NCBI GenBank assembly: GCA_963720785.1
Contig: CAVRGQ010000005.1
Span: forward strand, 310,001 to 374,000
Direction: 5' to 3'
Length of the DNA: 64,000 nucleotides
Source: CAVRGQ01 sp963720785
Lineage (GTDB): Bacteria; Actinomycetota; Acidimicrobiia; IMCC26256; DASPTH01
The notes under the pieces were generated by a model. The model was not told the origin of the DNA. It saw only the letters and a list, made by a program, of their open reading frames with translations, and did no database searches. Positions 1 to 7,947 of the stretch are shown here, piece by piece. The first letter of the stretch is position 1. Each line of letters starts with the position of its first letter. Position numbers and translations under genes: made by a program.

Positions 1-1488
1 CGACAGGTACACCTCGCTGTAGCGCTCCTCGTAGAAGAGCTCCTGCCACTGGCGCACCATGCCGAGGTAGGCGTTGTTCAGGATGGCGATCTTCACCGGG
101 ATGCGCTCCACGCTCGCGGTGACGAGTTCCTGCGCGGTCATCTGGAAGCAGCCGTCGCCGTCGACCGCCCACACCATGCGGTCGGGCTTGCCGACCTTGG
201 CGCCGATCGCCGCCGGCACCGCGAATCCCATGGTGCCGAGGCCGCCGGAGTTGACCCACGTGTACGGGTGGTTGAACTTCCACCGCTGGCTGGTCCACAT
301 CTGGTGCTGACCGACCCCCGAGGCCACGATCGTGTCGTCGGGTGTGTTGTCGCGCAGCGCGTCGATCACGAACTGCGGCTTCAGCGGACCGTCCTCCACC
401 TGCTCGTAGTGCAGCGGGTAGCGCTCCTGCCACTCCCGCAGCTGCGCGATCCAGGCGTCGAGCGCCGGCCATTCCTTCTTGCTCTTCTCCGCGCGCACCG
501 CCTTGACCAGCTCCTCGATCACGAGGCGGCAGTCACCGACGATCGGCACGTCGGGACGACGGACCTTGCCGAGCTCGGCCGGGTCGATGTCGACGTGGAT
601 GATCTTCGCGTCGGGGGCGAAGCCGTCGAGCTTGCCGGTGACGCGGTCGTCGAAGCGCGAGCCCAGCGCGATGAGGAGGTCGCTCTCCTGCATCGCGGTG
701 ATCGCGGTGTAGTTGCCGTGCATGCCGGGCATGCCGAGGCACAGCGGGTGGTCGTCGGGGAAGGCGCCCCGGGCCATCAGCGTGGTGACCACCGGGATGC
801 CGGTGCTGTCCACCAGCTCGCGCAGCGCCTCCGCGGCGCGGGCCTTGAGGATGCCGCCGCCCACGTAGAACACCGGGCGCTGAGCCTCGCCCATGAGGCG
901 CGCCGCGTCCTTGATCTGCTTCGGGTGACCCTTCATGTTGGGCTTGTAGCCGGGCAGATCGACCGAGTCGGGCCAGTGCCAGGTCATCGTCTGGTTGGCG
1001 ACGTCCTTCGGCATGTCGATGAGCACCGGGCCGGGGCGGCCGGTGGTCGCCACGTGGAACGCCTCGCGCACGACGCGGGGGACGTCGTTGGCGTCGGTGA
1101 TCAGCCAGTTGTGCTTGGTGATCGGCATCGTGATGCCGACGGTGTCGACCTCCTGGAAGGCGTCGGTGCCGATGACGGAGTAGGGCACCTGGCCGGTGAT
1201 GCACACGAAGGGCACCGAGTCCATGTAGGCGTCGGCGAGGGGCGTCACGACGTTGGTGGCGGCCGGGCCGCTGGTGACCATGGCCACGCCGGGGCGGCCG
1301 GTCGCGTGCGCGTAGCCCTCGGCCATGTGGCCGGCGCCCTGCTCGTGGCGCACGAGGATGTGGCGGATCGACGACTCGATGAGCGGGTCGTAGACCGGGA
1401 GGATGGCGCCGCCGGGGAGGCCGAACATGACCTCCGTCTGCTCCATCTCGAGGCTCTTGATCAGTGCCTGGGCTCCGGTGAGCTGCAT
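1..1488 (-). CDS. ilvB: acetolactate synthase large subunit (3' end off window)
   Basis: Condenses two pyruvates to acetolactate, or pyruvate plus 2-oxobutyrate to acetohydroxybutyrate: the first common step of isoleucine, leucine and valine synthesis, using thiamine diphosphate and FAD. The visible 496 residues run from the ATG at 1488 and stop at the window edge; the family is about 580-600 residues, so roughly 90 C-terminal residues are missing. Visible are the catalytic-Glu segment RHEQGAGHMAEGYA (near residue 48), the LPGGAILPVYD loop, VTSGPAATN, and the thiamine-diphosphate motif GDGCFQMTAQEL near the right end. Expression is very probably controlled by the leader-peptide attenuator just upstream (1577-1723). 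The regulatory subunit ilvN would be expected just outside the window. No frame break is seen in the visible part. Confidence 0.97.
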   Translation of the reverse strand, partial: MQLTGAQALIKSLEMEQTEVMFGLPGGAILPVYDPLIESSIRHILVRHEQGAGHMAEGYAHATGRPGVAMVTSGPAATNVVTPLADAYMDSVPFVCITGQVPYSVIGTDAFQEVDTVGITMPITKHNWLITDANDVPRVVREAFHVATTGRPGPVLIDMPKDVANQTMTWHWPDSVDLPGYKPNMKGHPKQIKDAARLMGEAQRPVFYVGGGILKARAAEALRELVDSTGIPVVTTLMARGAFPDDHPLCLGMPGMHGNYTAITAMQESDLLIALGSRFDDRVTGKLDGFAPDAKIIHVDIDPAELGKVRRPDVPIVGDCRLVIEELVKAVRAEKSKKEWPALDAWIAQLREWQERYPLHYEQVEDGPLKPQFVIDALRDNTPDDTIVASGVGQHQMWTSQRWKFNHPYTWVNSGGLGTMGFAVPAAIGAKVGKPDRMVWAVDGDGCFQMTAQELVTASVERIPVKIAILNNAYLGMVRQWQELFYEERYSEVYLS

Positions 1489-1520
1489 CGTGGATCCTTC
1501 GTCGCTGAGGGGGTGCACGG

Positions 1521-1570
1521 GTCTGGCGGGGTCTGGCGGGGTCTGGCGGGGTCTGGCAGGGTCTGGCGGA
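1521..1570. repeat. five tandem 10-bp units before ilvB
   Basis: Five head-to-tail copies of GTCTGGCGGG on the plus strand; the last two each differ by one base. In the ilvB transcript this reads as repeated CCCGCCAGAC. It lies between the attenuator terminator and the ilvB start, so it is present only in read-through mRNA. Its CCCGCC core is complementary to the GGCGGG of the terminator arm. Confidence 0.9.
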
Positions 1571-1576
1571 GGGCAG

Positions 1577-1602
1577 AAAAAAACCCCCGCCGGTGGCGAG
1601 GG
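1577..1602 (-). terminator. ilvB attenuator terminator
   Basis: On the minus strand CCCTCGCC and GGCGGGGG form an 8-bp stem (one G-U pair) with a 3-nt ACC loop, followed directly by seven T. This is a textbook intrinsic terminator, but it sits in front of ilvB and behind a leader ORF, not behind a gene. Position and shape indicate transcription attenuation. Confidence 0.92.
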
Positions 1603-1622
1603 TGGGAGCGCACGGACGCATT

Positions 1623-1639
1623 CCCGGCCGGGGGCCGGG
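1623..1639 (-). promoter_or_regulatory. upstream hairpin of ilvB leader (possible pause hairpin)
   Basis: Perfect 7-bp inverted repeat CCCGGCC/GGCCGGG with a 3-nt loop, between the leader-peptide stop and the terminator. A CCTCGCC just after the leader stop repeats the terminator's left arm, so the right arm GGCGGGGG has two possible partners. A role as pause or alternative structure is inferred. Confidence 0.6.
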
Positions 1640-1649
1640 GCGAGGTGCG

Positions 1650-1685
1650 CTAGGGAACTACGAGAATGCTGCGGAAGGTTCGCAT
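1650..1685 (-). CDS. ilvB leader peptide (11 aa, branched-chain attenuator)
   Basis: A short ORF, ATG at 1685 to TAG at 1650, encodes MRTFRSILVVP. Residues 7-10 are Ile-Leu-Val-Val, four consecutive codons for exactly the amino acids made by the ilv pathway. It is followed by a hairpin, a strong intrinsic terminator and then ilvB. Established knowledge: ribosome stalling at such codons when charged branched-chain tRNAs are scarce prevents terminator formation (classical ilv attenuation, also known in actinobacteria such as Corynebacterium). The ORF has no clear Shine-Dalgarno; the -10 element ends nine bases before its ATG, so the leader is probably translated leaderless or nearly so. Not confirmable here without RNA data, but the combination is hard to explain otherwise. 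Confidence 0.88.
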   Translation of the reverse strand: MRTFRSILVVP

Positions 1686-1694
1686 GGAACGACC

Positions 1695-1723
1695 ATTGTT
1701 ACCGATCACGCCGCGTTTTTCAA
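1695..1723 (-). promoter_or_regulatory. ilvB leader promoter
   Basis: Minus-strand TTGAAA (1718-1723), 17-bp spacer, AACAAT (1695-1700), nine bases before the leader-peptide ATG. It matches the sigma-70 consensus at five and four of six positions and overlaps the 3' end of the upstream gene (stop at 1706-1708). Confidence 0.75.
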
Positions 1724-3448
1724 GCCGGTGGCGGGAATCGGCAGGAATCCCTCGGCGCCGGCCGCCGCGGCGGCGACCGCCGGGAGGTCTCCGAACGAGC
1801 GGTAGACCACGTGGCGGGGCACCCAGCGAGGCGAGAACTTGGCGTTGAACCGCAGCAGCGACTCGATCTGGAACCACGGGTCGATGCGGCGCACGAACCA
1901 GGCCTGCATCCGACGCGGCCCGGTCACCGCGGCATCCTCGTCGACCAGTGCCCGGCAGAAGGCGAAGTTGAGCGACACCTCGACGATGCCGTGCACCCGG
2001 GCCCACTCGACCACGTCGACGATCAGCCGCTCGTTGACCCCGTTCGGGATCTCGACGTCCCGTTCCCGCCGCATCGCATCCAGGGAGAGACAGGCGCCGG
2101 CGCGACACGGCACGTACCGCTGGAACACGACCGCGCGCCCGTCGGGCCCGCGGGCCACCACGAGCACGCAGCTCGGGTCACGCCCCGACAGGAGCCCGTC
2201 GAGCGCCATCGAGAACCCCCGCTCCGGTGCGCCGTCGCGACCGCGCTCCGCGATGCCGAGGAGCTCCTCGCGCTGCACTGGTGTGAGCTCACCCTCGCGG
2301 AGGATCTCGGTGGTGATGCCGTGGTTGCGGGTGCGGTTGACCGCCTGCCGGACCCCGCGCATCGAACGACCCTCGAGTGAGAAGCCACCGACGGCGACGA
2401 TCGCCTCGTCGCCGAGGTACTCGGCGCGGAGCCCGGCAGCCTCGTAGAGCGCCACGCGGTCGTCGCGCACGCCCATGAACGCCGGCCGCCACCCGTGCGC
2501 GTCGCAGTGCGCGACGAACTGCTCGATCGCGTCGGCGAACGATGCCGGGTCACCCACCGGATCACCCGAGGCCAGACCCACGCCCGCCAGGTAGCGGTAC
2601 GCGACGACCGCGCGCCCGTCCGCCGACCACACGTGGCGCTTGTCGGCGCGACGGGCGAACGGGTCGAGCGTGTCGCCGTCGGCGCGATCGGTGATGTCGT
2701 GCAGGCTGAGCGGACCCGTTCCCGTGCCGGCGTCGGGGCAGGGCGCGAGCGCGACGAGGAGCACCGCCGCCGCGCTCGCGAATCCCAGGAGCACGAGCGC
2801 GAGCGGCAGGATCCGCCCGATCCCCGAGAAGTGCGCGGCACCGCTGGCGCCGCCCAACAGGCGGATGGTCTCGTACAGCGCGCGGCCGGGCTTCACGGGC
2901 ACGTGGAGATGTGCGCGGGCGCCGACCAGTACGAGGAACGTCCCGACTCCGAGGTCGGCGAGGAGCAACACGCCGGTGACCGCGAGGACGCGGCGAACCC
3001 GACCCGCGGGACTGCGCACGGAGAACTGCTTGCGCGCCCGCACGAGCAGCACCGCCACGCCGACGGCCAGCAACATCTCTTCGATGTCGAGGCCCTTGGC
3101 CAGGTGCGTCCACGCCGAGACGACCAACACCGCGACGGCGGCGACATAGGCGCTGTGGTGGCGGCGAGCGATGCCCCGGCCCAACACCAGCAGCACGAAG
3201 CCGAGCAGCGCCGTCGTGCCCGCCGCGAGGTGCACGACTTCCGGGTCGACGATGCCTTCGACGAGACCGAGTCGGCGCGGGAGCGAGGGAGTGAGGGCGG
3301 AAACCACGCCCACCGCGCCGACCAGGGCGACCGCCATGCCGAGCAGGCGTGGCCGCAGGAGGACGGAGAGCAGGCGGGAGGTCCGAAGAGACCATCCGTC
3401 ACCGTCGGGGAACGCCGTTGCGTGGGAGGGCATCGACTCGGGCACCAC
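1706..3448 (-). CDS. MprF-like lysylphosphatidylglycerol synthase (DUF2156), membrane
   Basis: Predicted membrane aminoacyl-phosphatidylglycerol synthase, 580 residues if the first GTG at 3448 is used (an ATG at 3433 is an alternative). The first ~230 residues hold about six hydrophobic segments. The C-terminal ~330 residues match the DUF2156/MprF catalytic fold, with the characteristic segment GGFSLEGRSMRGVRQAVNR and a late WFQIESLLRFNAKFSPRW motif. Family knowledge: such enzymes transfer lysine (or another amino acid) from tRNA to phosphatidylglycerol, lowering surface charge and giving resistance to cationic peptides. The lysyl-tRNA synthetase domain fused in mycobacterial LysX is absent. 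It follows the two-component genes by ~93 nt on the same strand, so co-expression is plausible. The amino-acid substrate cannot be told from sequence. Confidence 0.85.
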   Translation of the reverse strand: MVPESMPSHATAFPDGDGWSLRTSRLLSVLLRPRLLGMAVALVGAVGVVSALTPSLPRRLGLVEGIVDPEVVHLAAGTTALLGFVLLVLGRGIARRHHSAYVAAVAVLVVSAWTHLAKGLDIEEMLLAVGVAVLLVRARKQFSVRSPAGRVRRVLAVTGVLLLADLGVGTFLVLVGARAHLHVPVKPGRALYETIRLLGGASGAAHFSGIGRILPLALVLLGFASAAAVLLVALAPCPDAGTGTGPLSLHDITDRADGDTLDPFARRADKRHVWSADGRAVVAYRYLAGVGLASGDPVGDPASFADAIEQFVAHCDAHGWRPAFMGVRDDRVALYEAAGLRAEYLGDEAIVAVGGFSLEGRSMRGVRQAVNRTRNHGITTEILREGELTPVQREELLGIAERGRDGAPERGFSMALDGLLSGRDPSCVLVVARGPDGRAVVFQRYVPCRAGACLSLDAMRRERDVEIPNGVNERLIVDVVEWARVHGIVEVSLNFAFCRALVDEDAAVTGPRRMQAWFVRRIDPWFQIESLLRFNAKFSPRWVPRHVVYRSFGDLPAVAAAAAGAEGFLPIPATGLKNAA

Positions 3449-3541
3449 CGTCGGATCCGGACGACCACCTTCGGACCGTCCCGCCAGTGGTCATGATGCG
3501 CCACCGCACGTGAGCACAGAATGAGAACCAACCGTGGTCGG

Positions 3542-4953
3542 TCAGACGTTCGCCCCCGACGGCGCGGGGAGTCGCACCTCGACCACCGCGCCGCTCGTCG
3601 CCGACCCGGCGCCCCCGTTTCGCAGCACCACGGTGCCGTCGTGGGCGCGCACGATCGCGTCCACGATGGCGAGGCCCAACCCCGCGCCGCCGTGGGTCTC
3701 CGGGCTGTCGCCCGGGGTGAACCGGTCGACGCCGCGAGCGAGCAGGTCGGCGGGGAACCCGGGACCGTCGTCGGCGACCGCGACCACCGCTTCGTCGTCG
3801 GCGCCGGTGACCGTCACGACGACATCGGTGCGCGTGTGGCGCAACGCGTTCTCCACGAGGTTGCGCACCGCTCGTTCCACCGCTTGGCCGTCGCCACGCG
3901 CGGTCGCGTGGCCCTCGACCCGGACACTCGGCGACGCGCCCCCACCCGGCTGTGCAGCCGAACGACGGACGGCGAGCGCATCCTGCACTGCGCGGTCGAC
4001 GCTCTCGCGCAGGTCGAACGCCCGGTCGGGAGCGGGGCCGGCGGCGCGGGTGCGCGCCAGGATCAACAGGCTCGCCGCGAGGTGATCGAGCCGGTCGACC
4101 TCCTCCAACGCGGAGTCGAGTGACACGGCGGTGTCGCTCGCGTCGGCAACCTGCATGCGTGCGAGCTCCAGCTCACCTCGCGCGGATCGCGATGGGAGTA
4201 CGCAGCTCGTGGCTCGCGTCGTCGAGGAACTCGCGTTCGTGCTCGAACGCGTTCTCGATGCGCCCGAGCATGTGGTTCAGGGTGGTGGCCAACTCGATGA
4301 GCTCCTCGCCCGCGCCATCGGGCACCGTGAGCCGGCGCTGGAGCTGGCGGGCCGAGCGGGCCGAGATCACGTCGGCGTCCTCGATCATCTCCTGCACCGG
4401 CCGCAACACGGCGCCCGCGACGAACCAACCGACGAGCGTGACCAACGCGGCGAGCAACGGGAGCCCCAGGCCGAGCGCGAGCTCGAGGCGGTGCTGGGCG
4501 CTGGCCACCTCCTCCAGCGCGGTGCCCACCACCACGACACCACCCGACTTCGACGGCCCGGCGAGGAGGCGCACGTGCTCGCCGCGAGGCCCGGTGTCGG
4601 CGGTGACCTGGATGCGGCGCCGTTGTGCCTCTCGGAACTGCGACTCGGTGAGAATCGTCTGTCGGCGCAGCTTGCGCGGCGCACCGGCCACGATGTCACC
4701 CTCGGCGTCGAGCACCTGGGCGAACGCCTCGGCGTCGGGGATCGCCGGCTTCAACGTGCTCGTCGACGACGTGTGCTCCACCTGCTGCACCGCGGCCACG
4801 AGGCGTCGTCTCGAGTCCCTGGTCGACGGCGGAGGTCAACGCGGAGCGGTACTGCACGTCGACGAGCAGGCCCACGAGCAGCGAGAGCGCGAGCGTGACA
4901 ACGGCGAACAGCAGCGTGAGGCGGCCGCGGAGGGTGCGCGGGCGCAACCGCAT
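3542..4953 (-). CDS. sensor histidine kinase (two frameshifts)
   Basis: HAMP-type membrane sensor kinase, about 469 residues after reconstruction. It has an N-terminal TM (LTLLFAVVTLALSLLVGLLV), an extracytoplasmic sensor of ~130 residues, a second TM, HAMP, the H-box DDASHELRTPIAI, and an ATPase domain with NALRH (N-box), DDGPGFP (G1) and GGAGLGLAIV (G2). The frame is broken twice by one extra base. Near 4805-4812, CTCGAGACGACG is best read as CTCGAG-CGACG (GLERRLVAAVQ). Near 4183-4192, an extra C after GCGATC separates TPIAI from ARGELELARM. Every catalytic motif survives across the joins, so sequence error is likelier than decay. The ATG at 4953 lies 4 nt after the response-regulator stop. 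Confidence 0.87.
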
Positions 4954-4957
4954 GTGA

Positions 4958-5668
4958 TCAGGCCGCGCTGCGCAGCCGGTACCCGACGCCGCGGACAGTC
5001 TCGATCGTCTCGCGGCCGAACGGGCGGTCGATCTTCTCGCGCAGGTAACGCACGTACACGTCGACGACATTCGACGTGCCGTCGTACGCGAAGTCCCACA
5101 CGTGTTCGAGGATCGCCGTGCGCGTGAGCACCTCGTCGGGGTGGCGCAGGAAGAGCTCGAGCAGTGCGAACTCCTTCGGGCTCAAGTCGATCTCGTCGGC
5201 ACCGCGTCGCACCCGATGCGTGGCGGGATCGAGGCTGAGATCACCTGCCGCGAGCACCGGCGGACGGGCCACGATCCCGCGGCGAGTGAGCGCGCGCAGA
5301 CGCGCCGCCAACTCGGCGAACGAGAAGGGCTTGGCCAGGTAGTCGTCGGCGCCGGCGTCGAGGCCGGTCACACGATCGTCGACGCTGTCGCGAGCGGTGA
5401 GCAACAGCACCGGTGCCCATCGTCCCCGGTTGCGCAACTCGCGGCACACTTCGAAGCCGTTGGGCGCGGGGATCATCACGTCGAGGACGATCGCGTCGTA
5501 GTCGTTCTCGGACGCCATCCAGAGGCCGTCCTGGCCGTTCCCGGCGACGTCGACGGAATAACCCTCGCGTTCGAGCGCCCGCTTCACCAGCGAGGCCATC
5601 TTGACCTCGTCCTCCACCACGAGCACGCGCACCGGATGATCGTAGGAGACGGCCGCGCCGGCGCTCAC
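4958..5668 (-). CDS. OmpR/PhoB-family response regulator (MprA-like)
   Basis: Phosphorylation-controlled DNA-binding regulator, 236 residues. The receiver domain has VEDE, phosphoacceptor Asp in DAIVLDVMIP, the LLTARD Thr segment and KPF lysine; the C-terminal winged helix has LSPKEFALLELFLRHPDEVLT and the wing DVYVRYLREKID. I start at GTG 5668 because it overlaps the stop of the rhomboid-like gene as GTGA, a junction type common in this window; GTG 5632 would remove 12 residues of weak similarity. The kinase follows 4 nt downstream. Cognate targets may include the LysPG synthase gene further along the strand (inference). Confidence 0.92.
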   Translation of the reverse strand: MSAGAAVSYDHPVRVLVVEDEVKMASLVKRALEREGYSVDVAGNGQDGLWMASENDYDAIVLDVMIPAPNGFEVCRELRNRGRWAPVLLLTARDSVDDRVTGLDAGADDYLAKPFSFAELAARLRALTRRGIVARPPVLAAGDLSLDPATHRVRRGADEIDLSPKEFALLELFLRHPDEVLTRTAILEHVWDFAYDGTSNVVDVYVRYLREKIDRPFGRETIETVRGVGYRLRSAA

Positions 5669-6356
5669 CGCCGCGGGGTACGGGGACGCGGAAACCGGGA
5701 ACCGTGCACGAAGAAGCTCCATTCGACGAGCGCGCCGGTGCCGAGCGCCAGCAGGTGCTCGACATCGGCGACGTTCGCGGCGGTCTGTTGGACCGCGGCG
5801 AGGTGAACGAGGAAGTAGCCGGCGACGAGGGCCGGCAGCACGACGCCCAGGACGCGATGGCGCCGGGCGAGCACCACGGCGAGCCCGCCGGCACACGCCG
5901 CGAGCGCCGCCGATGCGCCGTAGTCGGGCGCGTGTACGACGTGTGCCGCGTCCACGGATCCGAGCGCGGCGGCCGGGAGCACGACGGCGGCGACCACGAG
6001 CGTCGACACGAGGTGACCGGCCATGCCCGTGATCCCCGCTCGCCCGATGCCCCGCAACACGGCGTACGGGAGGAACAGCAGCGTGAACATCACGCTCGTC
6101 GGCCCCAGCATCTTCGGATGTCCGAGCAGGAACGCCGACAGCGGCAGCGTCCACACGTGACCGGCGGCGAGCCGCGCCGGTGAGTACGCGCCGGCGAACC
6201 GCGCCACGTGCGCGAGGCCGTGAGTGTGCGATGCGACGGTGAACGCCGCCGCGCCCACGAGCACCACCGCAACGCCTGCGACGCGCGACACCACCTGCCG
6301 GGCGCGCGCCGCAGCGGCGGCACCGCCGAGGGCTCGAGCGCGACGGGGAGGGTCAC
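5665..6356 (-). CDS. rhomboid-like integral membrane protein 2 (frameshifted)
   Basis: Second of two adjacent rhomboid-fold proteins, about 230 residues and 6-7 hydrophobic segments. The readable frame contains DYGASAALAACAGG, at the place of the rhomboid GxSx serine, and a late EHLLALGTGALVEW, at the place of the catalytic-His helix. The likely start is GTG 6356, overlapping the stop of the preceding gene as GTGA and reading MTLPVALEPSAVPPL. That frame joins the main frame only if the GCGCGC run near 6300-6315 is shifted (two bases extra or one missing). Proteolytic activity is not assured: these proteins resemble actinobacterial rhomboid-like families of unknown substrate. Confidence 0.7.
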
Positions 6357-7081
6357 GAGCCGAACCCCGCGACGACACCGGCGACGAGCACGGTGAGACC
6401 GACGAGCACCGCGCCGAGCCGCGCCACGTCACGGGACGAGCGCACGCGCGCGATCGAGTAGCCGAGCGGCAGCGCGACGACATGGCCCCAGTCCGCCATC
6501 TGGTGGTGCACGAGGAGGCCCCCGACGGCGATCAACACCGCGAACCGCGTGATGCGCCGGTCGCCGACGAACCCGACGAGTGCGCCCAACCCTGCGGCGA
6601 TCGCCATCGACCCGCCGTAGTCCACGTTGTCCGCGGCGCGGACCAGCATGCCGACGTGGGTGAGCGCGAGTGGGGCGAACGCCAGCGCGAGGAGCACGGA
6701 CCCCGTGACGTGGCCGGCGAACGCGACGAGGAACGTGCGGGCGTGCCCGGCGCGCCGCTCGTAGGGCGCGAGGCCGACCAGGAGGCACAGCGGCATCGTC
6801 GTCGCCATGAACCAGTCGCGGGTGAGGAGGAACGACGTGCCGAGGGTCCACCAGCGACCGGCGAGCAGCGTCGGCCATCCCGTTCCGGCCCACGCACCGA
6901 GGTGGGCGGGGACCTCGTGCGTGTAGGCGCCGGTGACCACCGCGGTCGCGACGACCGCGCCTGCCAGGCCGATGGCCGCCCAGGGGAACACCGGTGCCCG
7001 GTCGCGGCCGAGCGAGGCGCGCACGGGCGCCCACACGCCGCCGAGGCGGTCCTCGACCGTACGCAGCGCCACCGACGTCAT
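6353..7081 (-). CDS. rhomboid-like integral membrane protein 1
   Basis: 242-residue membrane protein starting at ATG 7081 (MTSVALRTVEDRLGG). About seven hydrophobic segments. Rhomboid-like positions include GRWWTLGTSFLLTRDW (membrane-hugging loop region), GHVTGS, VDYGGSMAIAAGLGAL (serine in a GGS turn) and ADWGHVVALPLGY (candidate His). Its stop overlaps the start of rhomboid-like gene 2, which overlaps the response regulator, so at least four genes form one translationally coupled unit. Established: rhomboids are serine intramembrane proteases, often linked to signalling. Inference: the pair may process or sense something for the downstream two-component system. Confidence 0.75.
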   Translation of the reverse strand: MTSVALRTVEDRLGGVWAPVRASLGRDRAPVFPWAAIGLAGAVVATAVVTGAYTHEVPAHLGAWAGTGWPTLLAGRWWTLGTSFLLTRDWFMATTMPLCLLVGLAPYERRAGHARTFLVAFAGHVTGSVLLALAFAPLALTHVGMLVRAADNVDYGGSMAIAAGLGALVGFVGDRRITRFAVLIAVGGLLVHHQMADWGHVVALPLGYSIARVRSSRDVARLGAVLVGLTVLVAGVVAGFGS

Positions 7082-7160
7082 GCCCGCAGGAGAACACCTC
7101 CAGGATGAGGGCTGGGTGAGAGCGGACCGATCCGCCCCACTGCACGGGAAGAAGGCGGGG

Positions 7161-7946
7161 CTACACCTGGTGCACGGGGCAGGAGAAGGTGGTGCGGCCA
7201 CCGATGGTGCGCCGCACCAGCGTCGCGCCGTCGCGCGGGCACGGGAGCCCGGGGCCCCGCGCCGAGGTGAGGTCGCCCGTGTGCGACCCGCCGCGGCGAC
7301 CGAGCACGCGCAGTGTGTCCTTGATGGCCCGGTGGAGCCGCTTCACCTCGTCGTCGCGCAGACTCGACGCGACACGCGCCGGGTCGATGCCGGCGCGCCA
7401 GAGCGCCTCGTCGCACAGGAGGTTGCCGAGACCCGCGATGCGCGACTGGTCCATGATCACGGCCTTCACCGGCGCGTTGCTCTTCGCCAGCACCGTGCGG
7501 AGATGGGCGAGCGAGAGCGCGAAGGCATCGGGACCGAGCCGGTCCTCGTGGGGATCGAGCTCCACCGCGCCGAGCCGCCGCGGGTCACGGAGGTAGAGCG
7601 AACCGCCGTCGGCGAAGCCCACGCCGAAGCGGTGCCACGCGGGGTCGGCCTTGTTGCTCGCGTAGACGAGCGGGTCGCCCGCGGCCTCACCGTCGATCAA
7701 CACCCGCCCACTCATTCCGAGGTGCAGGCCCAGAGTCGCGCCCGTCGACACGTCGACGAGCAGCAGCTTGCCGCGACGGCGCGCCTGCACGAACGACTGC
7801 CCGCGCAACGCGGCCCTCACGCCGCGTGGGGTGAGCCCGCGCTTGAGGAACCACTCGTCGGGCGCGTGCACCGACGCGATCTCCCGGTCGAGCGCCCGCG
7901 CCTCGATCAGCGCGCGTGCCGCCTCGGCTTCGAGGATCTCAGGCAA
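7161..7946 (-). CDS. Fpg/Nei-family DNA glycosylase-like protein
   Basis: 261 residues, starting at a TTG (7946) one base after the stop of the dehydratase gene. TTG is favoured because it yields MPEILE, and Pro2/Glu3 are the catalytic N-terminus of the Fpg/Nei family after Met removal. Also visible: the RRRGKLLLVD beta-hairpin lysine, LGLHLGMSGR, the H2TH region with IAGLGNLLCDEALWRAGIDP, and a C-terminal finger. The finger is atypical: CPRDG replaces C-x2-C and CPVH replaces the second C-x2-C, leaving Cys, Asp, Cys, His. In the family the enzyme removes oxidised purines or pyrimidines and nicks at the abasic site. Which lesion, and whether zinc is bound, is open. Confidence 0.85.
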   Translation of the reverse strand: MPEILEAEAARALIEARALDREIASVHAPDEWFLKRGLTPRGVRAALRGQSFVQARRRGKLLLVDVSTGATLGLHLGMSGRVLIDGEAAGDPLVYASNKADPAWHRFGVGFADGGSLYLRDPRRLGAVELDPHEDRLGPDAFALSLAHLRTVLAKSNAPVKAVIMDQSRIAGLGNLLCDEALWRAGIDPARVASSLRDDEVKRLHRAIKDTLRVLGRRGGSHTGDLTSARGPGLPCPRDGATLVRRTIGGRTTFSCPVHQV

Positions 7947-7947
7947 G

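Noticed and set aside
268..1653. 461-residue plus-strand ORF opposite ilvB
   Set aside because: Mirror frame of a conserved gene, with His/Arg/Val-rich composition typical of antisense GC-rich ORFs.
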